DNA of 64,000 nucleotides from Pelagicoccus sp. SDUM812005 (GTDB lineage Bacteria > Verrucomicrobiota > Verrucomicrobiia > Opitutales > Opitutaceae): assembly GCF_031127875.1 (NCBI RefSeq), contig NZ_JARXIA010000004.1:186001-250000 (forward strand), read 5' to 3'. The notes below the pieces were generated by a model that made no database searches, was not told the DNA's origin, and saw only the letters and a list, made by a program, of their open reading frames with translations. Made by a program: the position numbers and the translations under genes. Of this stretch, positions 1 through 8,131 are shown piece by piece (the first letter of the stretch is position 1; each line of letters starts with the position of its first letter).

Positions 1-231
1 GTCGCTGCCAATATCGAACTGGCTCCATTCAGCGATGAGGCGGTCGCTGTATTGGAGAACCGTCAAGTCGCTGCCGGCGCTTTGGAACGCTCCGTTTCCG
101 GAAACGATATTTCCGCCGCTGGGCAGGGTGCTGGGGCTTAGGTTTTGAGGGGCCGCGACTGTTGAGAGGGCGCAGCTTACGGCGATCGCCAGGTAGCTAG
201 GCTTTGTGAAGGTATGGTGGGAAAATGACAT
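1..231 (-). CDS. Two-partner secretion exoprotein (TpsA), N-terminal fragment
   Basis: This gene is cut by the window start and only about 77 codons are visible. The product begins with an apparent signal peptide (MSFSHHTFTKPSYLAIAVS, then an Ala-rich cleavage region). It continues with LPSGGNIVSGNGAF, a leucine-rich stretch, and W-S-Q-F-D-I-G. This is the usual start of the haemagglutination-activity (TPS) domain, which the partner TpsB recognises. The gene lies 16 bases downstream of the TpsB gene on the same strand, so the two form a transporter-first operon. The passenger's function cannot be judged from this fragment. Confidence 0.8.
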   Translation of the reverse strand, partial: MSFSHHTFTKPSYLAIAVSCALSTVAAPQNLSPSTLPSGGNIVSGNGAFQSAGSDLTVLQYSDRLIAEWSQFDIGSD

Positions 232-247
232 CGAAAAAGTGTGTTGC

Positions 248-1966
248 TTAGAACCAGAATAGTGTTTGTAGCCAGATGCGGGTATCGTCGTCGCGGTTGT
301 CCGCATCGTTGCCGGATAGATCTCGTCCTGCGTTTTTCCCGATCGTACGGGCGACGCTGCCGCGAATCATGAACTTGTCGGACTTGCCGAAGTTGAGGCC
401 GAACCCTGCGCCTGAGATCGAGTAGTGGTTGTCTCCGGTCGCGGTGTTGATGGAGTTGCTCCAAGGGTTCTTGTGAAGCTGGATGTAGCCAGAATCGTAG
501 AAGCTGACGAATTGTAGTCGGCTGCCGAATACGTCTGAGGCAAGGTCGTGTCTCCATTCGGCAGTGAGGGTGAGGCCTTGGTCGCCGGAGGCTTCGCCGA
601 CGGGGTAGGCGCGAACGCCGTAGGGGCCCCCGAGGATGAATTTTTCCGAGGAGTCCAGGTTTCCGTCTGCGATTTGGCCGTTAATGGACAGGAACAGGGT
701 GTCGTTCTCGGAAATGCGCTGCAGTCGCGTGGCGTTGTATACGAGCTTAGCGTAAGAGCCAGCAGTGCCAGCGGTGGCGGCGTCCGCGGTTTTGTCGAAC
801 GGGACGCCAAGGGTTAAGTCGCCGAAAAGCACTTTGGTGTAGGCGGTGGTCAAGCCACCGCCTGCGAAACGGTCGTAGCGGTGCAGGGTGAAGTCGGTCG
901 CGACGGTCTTGATTTCTCTGTCGCGTAGTTCCTCGCCCGATACATCGTCTTCCAGCTGTCGGTAGCCTATTTGCGCGCCTTGCCACAGGCTAAGGGCTCG
1001 GGTGCGTATCGTCGGGTAAGTGACGGATGCGGAGAAGGAGTGAGCTAGGCCTTCGATCGCGAGATCTTTGTACTCGTCGCCTAGTTCGTACGTGAGTCCC
1101 GAGTAGGAGATGGATGCGTTTAGCCCGTCGAATCCGAGAGGCGAGCTGTAGGAGATGTCTCCTCTGCGAAGTCCCTCCGAGCCGCCGATTCCGATGGCTA
1201 GGCGATCGCCGTAGCCGCTCAGGTTATTGAAGGCGACCTGACCGTTTCCTTGCAGAATACCAGTATGTCGGTTGCCGAAGGTATCCAAGGTGAAGATACC
1301 GTTCAGGATTTGGTCCTCTTCTACCTTAAGGATGACTTGGGTGGATCCAGGTCGGCTTCCTCGCTCGAGGATGCTTTGAGCAGAAATGTTCGGCAGGTCG
1401 TTTACCAGCAGGACGGCGCGTTCAAGCTCCTCGGTTCTGAGAGGTTCGCCTGGAGTTGCGCCACGTAGAGAGAGTTTGGATACGAAGTCGGCACGGATGC
1501 GGGCATTTTCTGCGAGCTCGACTGTAGGAATGTCGTCGGAAGCTCCCGAAAGCAGGGAGATCTGGAGCTCTCCGTCCGCGATTTCTTGCTTTGGCAGGTA
1601 GGCGCGAGCGAGCAGAAAGCCTTTTTTGCGAAGATAGGCGGTGACGCTGTCGGTGAGGCTGAGGAGCTGCTCGTAGCTGAGGGTCTGCCCGAGACTGCCT
1701 ACGACGATTGATTGCAGTTCCGCATCGCTGGCCAGCCCTTCCAACTGAGTGAATCGAACCGTATCGACGCGTACGCTGGGGCCGCCCGATTGCGGGTGAG
1801 CTGGGTCATTGCCCGGTTCTGCGGCGGGGAGATGTTTCGGGAGCTGTGGCTGCGTTTTCTGTTGGTTTAGGATTTGGCCGGAGTCAGGAGCGGCGAGGGC
1901 GAAGAGTGGGAGAGAACTGCCCAAAACTGCGCCTAAACGAAGCGAGGTTCGAAAGCGTCGGTACAT
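248..1966 (-). CDS. TpsB outer-membrane transporter (ShlB/FhaC family)
   Basis: The 572-residue product is a two-partner secretion translocator that exports its cognate TpsA across the outer membrane. From the ATG at 1966 it has a signal peptide (residues 1-26, MYRRFRTSLRLGAVLGSSLP onward), a proline-rich linker, a POTRA region at about 65-230 with the typical YLRKKGFLLARAYLP and VILKVEE segments, and then a 16-strand-type barrel. It ends in an aromatic residue (...TLFWF), as Omp85/TpsB barrels do. An in-frame upstream extension to 2104 is open, but it would bury the signal peptide, so I chose 1966. The TpsA gene follows after 16 bases. Confidence 0.88.
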   Translation of the reverse strand: MYRRFRTSLRLGAVLGSSLPLFALAAPDSGQILNQQKTQPQLPKHLPAAEPGNDPAHPQSGGPSVRVDTVRFTQLEGLASDAELQSIVVGSLGQTLSYEQLLSLTDSVTAYLRKKGFLLARAYLPKQEIADGELQISLLSGASDDIPTVELAENARIRADFVSKLSLRGATPGEPLRTEELERAVLLVNDLPNISAQSILERGSRPGSTQVILKVEEDQILNGIFTLDTFGNRHTGILQGNGQVAFNNLSGYGDRLAIGIGGSEGLRRGDISYSSPLGFDGLNASISYSGLTYELGDEYKDLAIEGLAHSFSASVTYPTIRTRALSLWQGAQIGYRQLEDDVSGEELRDREIKTVATDFTLHRYDRFAGGGLTTAYTKVLFGDLTLGVPFDKTADAATAGTAGSYAKLVYNATRLQRISENDTLFLSINGQIADGNLDSSEKFILGGPYGVRAYPVGEASGDQGLTLTAEWRHDLASDVFGSRLQFVSFYDSGYIQLHKNPWSNSINTATGDNHYSISGAGFGLNFGKSDKFMIRGSVARTIGKNAGRDLSGNDADNRDDDTRIWLQTLFWF

Positions 1967-2491
1967 ATGGAATTGAGTCTTACTTTGAAAGAGATTGATC
2001 GAGTCGGATTTGGGCGAAGTGGCCTCGGTTTGTGGAAGCCCCGACATCGGATCGCGCTCTCGTACCTTGATCGGGTTTTGGGAACGTGCGGGAGCAAGAC
2101 TCACTTAAACGAAGTCTTTACACTTGGGCTGGGGTGTTGGTGGGCCCTATGCGATCAACACCCCTGAAGTGCGGGAGAGAGAGATGCCCTAGTCGGCGCT
2201 AGGGAGGGGCGAACGACTGTTTTTGCGGTGCGATCGCTAGGCTGCGTTCGCAACTTTTTTTCCTGGATGTTCAGGGAGTTCGGTTGTCTCCGAGAAGCTT
2301 GAGCCGCGTCGATTGCCAGCCATGCGGCGGATCCGTATATGCATGATGGATACAGGCACAGTGCTCGACCGGCTCTTCCTGCAACAAGGAGAGCTGGCTC
2401 CGAGCTTCAGCGGTCCGAGCGTATTGCGTTAGGGGGAAGTGTTATTTTGGATACCTGGCTTCGTGAGCCGAATGCTGGCTCGGGGCGATCG
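1967..2491. other. Intergenic region before tpsB
   Basis: This is about 525 bases between the lpxR stop and the tpsB start. I see no convincing gene. It contains a perfect hairpin, CCCTAG-TCGGCG-CTAGGG, at 2187-2204, but no T-run follows immediately on either strand. It also holds two copies of the octamer GCGATCGC (2230-2237 and 2485-2492). The promoter for tpsBA presumably lies here, but I cannot point to a clear -35/-10 pair. Confidence 0.5.
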
Positions 2492-3541
2492 CTAGAAGGT
2501 GCGGGTGAAGGTGAGGCCTCCGAATTCGTGGGGCACCTCTTGTTGGGGGAATTCTTCGGAGCGCACGGTGTAGAGGTAGCTGAGTGACCATTTTTTGGCG
2601 ACGAAGCTGAGGCTGGCGTAGTAGTCGCCGACGCGTGGGATGAGCTCGAGTCCGTGGCTGTCCGCCCAGGTGTTGCCCTCGATGAAGATGTTTCGTTCGA
2701 CGTAGCGGCCTTCGGCTCCGACGGTGAGGAAGAAGCCGAGCTGGGAACGCTCTGGGGCGAGGCGCGGGTCTTCGGGTTGGGAGGGAAATGCTCCGGTATT
2801 GGCAGGGCGGATACGGGGCGAGGCGGAGGCGAAGCGATTGTATCCAAGGCGGAGGTTGGCGCCGACTAGGCCGTAGGTGTAGATGTTGCCGACGCTGAGC
2901 CCGTAGGAGGCGTTGAAGTCGGCACCCCAGCCGCTTGGGTTGTCGGGCAGGGAGAACAGCTGCTGGTCGCGTTGCCAGGAGAGGATGCCGCCCGCTTCGT
3001 TCTTGAGTTGGTTGTCCCAGCCGAGGGCTTCTTGGGAGCCGATCTTTTCGTGCACCCAGTTTTGTATGTCTTCGGCATAGGAGTCGGGGCCGACCACGCC
3101 GACGGTGAACTCGAGGGTGTCGGTGCGGTTGTTTTTGCTCTCGCGCAGGGCGAGGCTGAGGTAGCTCCAGCCGGCGTAGGGGCGGTCGTTGACGAGCAGC
3201 TCGGTGGCTTCCTTGTCCTTGGGAGTGAAGATGCTTTGCCCGAGGGAGATGGTGGCTCCGTGGGCGACGGGGCCTGCTTTCTCCTTACGCAAGGAGGAGA
3301 CTTTTTCGGCCCAGCGGGGCAGGTGTGGAATATCGGAATAGGAGTCCGCTTTGGCGAAGTCCCAGGAGAGGCGGGTGCCGTTGGTGTAGCTGTGGTCGGT
3401 GCCGGAGAAGGCGTCGTTCTCGATGGTGATGCCGAAGGTTACGGCCCCGTTGGTCTCTTCTTGGGCGGGCAACGCAGGAGCGAGGGAAGTGGCGAGGATC
3501 GCGCTGGCGACGGTGGTAGCGAGGATAGGGTGCGTATTCAT
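2492..3541 (-). CDS. lpxR: LpxR-type lipid A 3'-O-deacylase (DUF2219)
   Basis: The 349-residue outer-membrane protein is predicted to remove the 3'-acyloxyacyl group of lipid A. After a signal peptide ending near ALPAQ, it carries the family signature ENDAFSGTDHSYTNG at about residues 41-55, where the Asn-Asp pair (N42, D43) corresponds to the catalytic pair of Salmonella LpxR. The characteristic NDRPYAGWSYLSLAL segment follows. The C-terminus (LTFTRTF) ends in Phe, as barrel proteins do. I chose the ATG at 3541 because it gives a normal signal peptide; 3559 is also possible. The substrate assignment is by family only. Confidence 0.85.
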   Translation of the reverse strand: MNTHPILATTVASAILATSLAPALPAQEETNGAVTFGITIENDAFSGTDHSYTNGTRLSWDFAKADSYSDIPHLPRWAEKVSSLRKEKAGPVAHGATISLGQSIFTPKDKEATELLVNDRPYAGWSYLSLALRESKNNRTDTLEFTVGVVGPDSYAEDIQNWVHEKIGSQEALGWDNQLKNEAGGILSWQRDQQLFSLPDNPSGWGADFNASYGLSVGNIYTYGLVGANLRLGYNRFASASPRIRPANTGAFPSQPEDPRLAPERSQLGFFLTVGAEGRYVERNIFIEGNTWADSHGLELIPRVGDYYASLSFVAKKWSLSYLYTVRSEEFPQQEVPHEFGGLTFTRTF

Positions 3542-3660
3542 TCGAGGGGAGCCTTTCATGAATCGCGCCAGCTGGGTTTCGGTGGCAAAAGGTCGCCTGT
3601 CTGTTGCGTATCGCAACTACCTAGGTCCTGGGGAGTGCAAAGTGCCCCCTCTGTTGCGGA

Positions 3661-4680
3661 CTAGATTTCGTTGGCGTGGAGGGGAGTCGTCTGGTGGGCG
3701 AGCTTGCTTTGGTTTTTGAGTCCGGATTTGAGCTGGGCGAGCTCTGCTTGGAAGCGGGGGTAGTCGGGGAGAAGCGAGAGGGCTTTTTCCAAGTGTTTGA
3801 TCGATTTGCTGCGGTCGCCGGCGGCGAGGGCGTCCTGGGATTTCTTGTAGTGGAAAAAGGGATTCTTTTTCGAGCGCTTGCTTCCGAGCTTCGCGTATTT
3901 TTCGGCTTCGCTGGGCTTGCTGGTCTTTTCGTAGAATTCGGCTAGCAGGTAGCAAACGGAGGCGGAGAGCGGCGAATGTTCGACGGCGCGGAGAAGCGCT
4001 TGTTCGCCCGCGTGGCGCTCGCCGTGGCGAAAGTGGTAGAGGCCGAGGTTTTGCCAGGCGATGCCGTTGCTGGGATCGATTGCGAGGGCTTGGTCGATGA
4101 GGCGTTTGGCTTGCTCGGTGTCGTGGAGGGCGAGGGCCAGCAGGCCGGAGTTGTTGTAGTAGTGGGAGAGGACGCGCTCGTCGGGGACGGGGTTGCGGTG
4201 GCGGGCGGCGACTGCGGCGTACTCCGGCATGCCTTCCACGACGTATTGCTTGCCGGCTACGGTGACGATGGCGTTGATGTGGGAGGTTTCGACGAGGATG
4301 CCGCCTATTTCCTCCCAGACGGGCGCGTAGTCGATTTGGTTGAAGCGGGCGTCGAGGCCGACCTCGCGGGCGAGGGCGACGAAGAGCATGGCGAAGGAGA
4401 CGCAGTTGCCGCGCTTGTGTTGGAACGCTTCGGCTGCGGAGAAGGTTTCGCGAGCGGAGTAGGCGAAGGGGCGCTCGCCTTGGTAGAGCCCGTCCAGGAT
4501 GCGCTGCATCCGCAGGAGCGGCGGCAGTTCGGGGTGGATTTCATGTTGCGAGAGGAAGGCTCGCATCGCGGCGGTCGCCTCCAGATGCGGGACGGGAAGG
4601 GACGGCGTTTCGGTGGCGAGAAGGGAGACGCCGAGGGAAAGGGCGCCGCAGATAAGGGTGGCGAGTGGGCGAGCATTCAT
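3661..4680 (-). CDS. Secreted transglutaminase-like / TPR protein
   Basis: The 339-residue product has a signal peptide (MNARPLATLICGALSLGVSLLA). Residues about 50-170 form a transglutaminase-like fold, with Cys in KRGNCVSFAMLF and His in ETSHINAIV. The third catalytic position, normally Asp, reads VVEGMPEY, so it may be replaced by Glu. Residues about 185-330 form tetratricopeptide repeats (for example NNSGLLALALHDTEQAKRLI and GIAWQNLGLYHFRHGE). Such proteins are usually periplasmic scaffolds or peptidases of unknown substrate. The gene lies 119 bases upstream of lpxR on the same strand. Confidence 0.7.
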   Translation of the reverse strand: MNARPLATLICGALSLGVSLLATETPSLPVPHLEATAAMRAFLSQHEIHPELPPLLRMQRILDGLYQGERPFAYSARETFSAAEAFQHKRGNCVSFAMLFVALAREVGLDARFNQIDYAPVWEEIGGILVETSHINAIVTVAGKQYVVEGMPEYAAVAARHRNPVPDERVLSHYYNNSGLLALALHDTEQAKRLIDQALAIDPSNGIAWQNLGLYHFRHGERHAGEQALLRAVEHSPLSASVCYLLAEFYEKTSKPSEAEKYAKLGSKRSKKNPFFHYKKSQDALAAGDRSKSIKHLEKALSLLPDYPRFQAELAQLKSGLKNQSKLAHQTTPLHANEI

Positions 4681-4826
4681 GGCGATTGGGCATTGCGTGG
4701 CCTGCTGGAATACTCGTTTGGCGGGGGAGAGGTTACGTCTTTTGCCGATCCTTTTGGTCGCGGGGCGTCCTTGCCGCTTAAAATGGGATTTACAGGGGAG
4801 GGGCGGAGGACTTGGTTTTAGCGACT

Positions 4827-5108
4827 ATGGAAAAAGGGCGCTACGAACCGAATGACGAGGGCTACATCAACGACCATGTGCGGGAGGCTGCGAAGTCGAT
4901 CGGCAAGGCGATCCACGTGTACTGCGAAGGGCACTACGCCCACAGCAACGCCCGCGACATCCCTAAGTCACACGCCTTGGTGGAGGTCATGGAGCTGCTG
5001 AAGGAACTCGACGAGGAGACGGCGGAAAAGGCGAACCGGGTGCACGACCCGAAGCTCTTCAAGGTCCACAAGCCGACCCAGAAGGCGAAGACGCGCTGGA
5101 ATATCTAG
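4827..5108 (+). CDS. Small hypothetical protein
   Basis: The 93-residue, charged, soluble protein begins MEKGRYEPNDEGYINDHVRE and contains a helical segment (ALVEVMELLKELDEETAEKA). I do not recognise a family. A GGAGGA sequence at 4805-4810 is a likely ribosome site, but its spacing fits neither this ATG (16 bases) nor the in-frame TTG at 4812 (1 base) well. The gene stands alone between two minus-strand genes. The coding call rests on length, composition and the ribosome-site-like sequence. Confidence 0.55.
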   Translation: MEKGRYEPNDEGYINDHVREAAKSIGKAIHVYCEGHYAHSNARDIPKSHALVEVMELLKELDEETAEKANRVHDPKLFKVHKPTQKAKTRWNI

Positions 5109-5151
5109 CCCCTTTCGGAGCTGGGCGAGGGGGAGGCTGGCCAGTGACGGC

Positions 5152-6615
5152 TCATCTGGCTAGCGCCTGCCCTATGGTCAACTCTTGCGGTACGCTAGGG
5201 TTGTCGGTGGCGGAGGCCTTGACGGTGGCTCGGAGGTTCTTGAGGTCAATATGGGCGTCGCAGTGGTGGGGGCCGTCGGCGTAGCGGAGTCGCAACTCGT
5301 CGTCGTCGCTGGGAAGGACTTGTAGCTCGGCGTCGAAGGCGGGGTGGTTGTTGCGTAGCTTCATGAGCTGGAAGAGCTGCTGCACGACGGGGCGTTGGAC
5401 CTCGGCCTCGATTTCTTCGTTGGTGTAGTCGTGGCGGTTGATGTCGCGGCCGTTGCGAGTGGCCTCTACGAGCTTGATGTCGTTCTTTCCGGCCAGCATG
5501 CCGACGTAGTAGACTTGTGGGATGCCGGGGGCGAAGAATTGCAGGAGGCGGGCGATGAGGTAGCGGGCGTCGTCGTTGCCGAGGGCGGAGTAGTAGGTGC
5601 AGTTGAGCTGGTAGATGTCGAGGTTGCCGAAGGAGGCGGAGTTGTAGATGGCCTTGACGTTGGCCCCTTGCTTGAAGAGGGCGTCTTTGGTGGCCTCGAT
5701 TTCCTCTGGGCTGAGAAGGTCGGCGACGTCTACCACGCCGATGCCGTCGTGGGTGTCCAGGGTGGTGAACTGGTTGCGCGGGCAGATCCCGAACCATTCT
5801 TTTAGGCGCCTGGCGGAACCGCTGTAGAGGGTATGCAGCACGAGCATGGGCAGGGCGAAGTCGTAGACCCAGTAGCCTTTTTCGGCGAGCTTGAGCTGGA
5901 TGCTGTAGTGCTCGTGGATTTCGGGGAGCAGGATGGCTCCGCCTTCGGAGGCGATTTGGTCGCAGAATTCGAGGACTTCCCAGACGTCGGGCTCGAGGAA
6001 GAAGCAATTGGTGCCGGGGCGCTTGGTGGTGTAGGCGAATGCGTCGAGACGGATGATCTTGGCGCCGCGCTTGACGAGGCCGCCGATAGTTTTGCGGAAA
6101 AATTCCTTGGTGACGTCTTGGCGAAGATCGAGGTCGATCTGCTCGTAGTCGAAGGTGCACCAGATCTTCTCGGTGCTGCCGTCGGCGAAGGTGGCCTCGA
6201 AGTAAGGGGGTCGTGGCTTGCGGGTGTAGATTTTGGCAAGGTCTTCGGCGGGCGCGTCGCCGTTTGGCCAGAGGTTCTTGTAGCGCAGGAAGAAGTCCTT
6301 CCAAGGGGACTGGTCCTTGTTTGCGAGGAAGTCCTGGAACTCGTGGGACTGTTGGCTGAGGTGGTTGGCCATGAAGTCGACGGCGAGGTCGGCCTTGCTG
6401 GCGATGGCTTCGATGTCGTCCCAGCTGCCGAAGACGGGGTCGACCTCTTCGTAGGTCATGGGGGCGAAGCCGCGGTCGGCGCTGGAGGGGAAGAAAGGGA
6501 GGATGTGGGCGCCGGAGAGCGTCTCTTTGCCATGGGTGCCGAGGAAGCGGTCGAGCTGGGATAGGTCTCCTCCGAGCGAGTTGGCGTAAGTGATGAGTTG
6601 AATGCCGTTTTTCAT
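5152..6615 (-). CDS. sucP: Sucrose phosphorylase (GH13 subfamily 18)
   Basis: The 487-residue cytoplasmic enzyme is predicted to convert sucrose plus phosphate to alpha-glucose-1-phosphate and fructose. The catalytic triad sits where the Bifidobacterium adolescentis enzyme has it: nucleophile D191 (IIRLDAFAY), acid/base E232 (LLPEIHEHY) and D290 (LDTHDGIG). Other family hallmarks are YDFALPMLVLHTL, GIPQVYYVGMLAGKND and NGRDINRH. I chose the ATG at 6615 over an in-frame TTG at 6627. An AraC-type regulator is divergent, 169 bases away, and a fructokinase and a sugar symporter lie nearby, which supports sucrose. A closely related specificity such as sucrose-6-phosphate or glucosylglycerate cannot be excluded. 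Confidence 0.9.
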   Translation of the reverse strand: MKNGIQLITYANSLGGDLSQLDRFLGTHGKETLSGAHILPFFPSSADRGFAPMTYEEVDPVFGSWDDIEAIASKADLAVDFMANHLSQQSHEFQDFLANKDQSPWKDFFLRYKNLWPNGDAPAEDLAKIYTRKPRPPYFEATFADGSTEKIWCTFDYEQIDLDLRQDVTKEFFRKTIGGLVKRGAKIIRLDAFAYTTKRPGTNCFFLEPDVWEVLEFCDQIASEGGAILLPEIHEHYSIQLKLAEKGYWVYDFALPMLVLHTLYSGSARRLKEWFGICPRNQFTTLDTHDGIGVVDVADLLSPEEIEATKDALFKQGANVKAIYNSASFGNLDIYQLNCTYYSALGNDDARYLIARLLQFFAPGIPQVYYVGMLAGKNDIKLVEATRNGRDINRHDYTNEEIEAEVQRPVVQQLFQLMKLRNNHPAFDAELQVLPSDDDELRLRYADGPHHCDAHIDLKNLRATVKASATDNPSVPQELTIGQALAR

Positions 6616-6679
6616 TTGCGATGACAAGGGGTGAATGGTGAGGGGGCTCGCGGGTGTTCTGGGGCGAGCGGGGTTAGCG

Positions 6680-6695
6680 AGTTCGGTTTCGAACT
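6680..6695. promoter_or_regulatory. Inverted repeat in sucP/araC intergenic region
   Basis: AGTTCG-GTTT-CGAACT is a perfect 6-base inverted repeat, lying 65 bases upstream of the sucP start and 90 bases upstream of the regulator start. Its position makes it a candidate operator. No binding protein can be assigned from sequence. Confidence 0.35.
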
Positions 6696-6732
6696 TATGG
6701 GATTTAGATTAGGGCGGGGGCTTGCTCGGGAA

Positions 6733-6745
6733 AGGTTCTTAACCT
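6733..6745. promoter_or_regulatory. Second inverted repeat near the regulator start
   Basis: AGGTT-CTT-AACCT is a perfect 5-base dyad, 40 bases upstream of the regulator's GTG start. It could be an autoregulatory site. Short dyads like this also occur by chance. Confidence 0.3.
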
Positions 6746-6784
6746 AGATAAAACAAAGAATCCTAGCATAGACCCCTCCTCGCA

Positions 6785-7801
6785 GTGCTCCACTATCCTG
6801 AACGTCCCGCTTCCCAGAGCGTTAAACTAATCGAAACCTTTCGCGAGACCTTCCGCGCTCGCCAGGAGTCGCTGAAGCGGGGGCAGGCTCCGATCCGGGT
6901 GCCGCAGCCCAAGCACCTGTACGAGCGGCAGAGGGATATGGCTTATCATTTCAAGCCGGAGCTGTTTGTGCAGACGGGGGGAGCGACGCTTTTCCGTTGC
7001 CCGGAAGAGGAGCTGCTGGTGCGGGCTCCAGAAATTTGCATCATGCCGATGGGAGTGCCGCACCATGAAACGGTGGAAAATCTGGATACGCCTTTTGAAA
7101 ACGTGGTGGTCTGCTTCTACAGCAAGACGGTGACGGTGCATCTGGCGCGAGCGGACGAGAGCATGACTCCGCGGGCGACTGATATTTTCTTCTACCAAAC
7201 GCCGTATTTTTCGGATCTGGTGTCGATGCTGAACCTCAGCGCAGGGCTGTTCCACAGCACGCTTCCGGACTCCAAACTTGGCTTGCAAGGCGTGATGATG
7301 GGCGTGTTTTCGCTGCTGTTGAACATGATCGCGACTGAGGACGGCTCGGCCAGCGTGGAGTCGCAACGCGTGTATAGGTGCCAATGGTTGATTCGCAATC
7401 ACCTGCAGGATCCGGAGCTTTCGGTGCAGTGGCTGGCGGATTCCCTAGGGTGCAGCTCGAATTATTTGTCCAAGCTTTTTCATGACGAATTGGGCGAGAA
7501 GGTGACGAACTACATCATGAGAATCCGCCTGGACAACGCCCTCTTCGCCTTGCGGGATACGACGTTGAGCGTGAAGGAAATTGCCCTTGCCTGCGGGTTT
7601 CGCGATCCGAACTACTTTAGCCGCGTCTTTCGCCAGCGCTATGATATGACTCCCAAGGACTACCGGCAGAAGTTGGTAAACGAGAGTGGAAGGCCTGAGT
7701 CGCAGCCCAAGCTCGTGCGCGGCGACCACGAAGAATACCATTATGGATACGACGAGAAGAATCGTCCTATCCAAGGCAATTTACGCCCGGGCGAGCAGTA
7801 A
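6785..7801 (+). CDS. AraC-family transcriptional regulator
   Basis: The 338-residue protein has an N-terminal cupin-like sensing region (residues about 55-130, including PMGVPHHETVENLDTPFEN) and a C-terminal double helix-turn-helix of AraC type (about 205-305). The C-terminal part contains LSVQWLADSLGCSSNYLSKLF and the signature IALACGFRDPNYFSRVFRQ with MTPKDYR. The start is GTG at 6785 and no strong ribosome site is visible. The gene is divergent from sucP and upstream of a TonB receptor, symporter and fructokinase. I infer it is the local activator of sucrose use. The ligand is not determined. Confidence 0.88.
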   Translation: MLHYPERPASQSVKLIETFRETFRARQESLKRGQAPIRVPQPKHLYERQRDMAYHFKPELFVQTGGATLFRCPEEELLVRAPEICIMPMGVPHHETVENLDTPFENVVVCFYSKTVTVHLARADESMTPRATDIFFYQTPYFSDLVSMLNLSAGLFHSTLPDSKLGLQGVMMGVFSLLLNMIATEDGSASVESQRVYRCQWLIRNHLQDPELSVQWLADSLGCSSNYLSKLFHDELGEKVTNYIMRIRLDNALFALRDTTLSVKEIALACGFRDPNYFSRVFRQRYDMTPKDYRQKLVNESGRPESQPKLVRGDHEEYHYGYDEKNRPIQGNLRPGEQ

Positions 7802-8131
7802 GCGGCGCTTTCGCTGGTTTGTTATTCGGCGTATCCAAGATACCGTGCCGGTAACCGCTGGTTCGTGGATTGGACCTTATAGATAGTGCTGCGGGGGCGC
7901 TAGGACAGGGTGGGGCGCGTATTTCGGCTGGATTGTATTTTTTTACGGGCTGTTCGCATGTTTCTCCCTTTCTTCGTAGATTTGTCCAGTTTTGTCCTGT
8001 TGCGGAAGGGGAAGCGGGGAGGGATGCTAATGACCATAACCCAGGAGGCTCCCCCAGCGTCCTTCGCTCCACTGCCCAAGAGGGTTCCTAGGAGGCGATT
8101 TACCCAAAAAGAATCAACCCCGTTTAGATCA
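7802..8131 (+). other. Leader region of the TonB receptor gene, with tandem repeat
   Basis: These 330 bases separate the regulator stop from the receptor ATG. The receptor frame stays open upstream to 7910, but that stretch encodes a non-signal-like sequence. A tandem 10-base repeat, TTTGTCCAGT/TTTGTCCTGT, lies at 7981-8000. AraC-family proteins often bind direct repeats in phase with the helix, so this is a candidate activator site. I see no clear promoter boxes. Confidence 0.4.
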
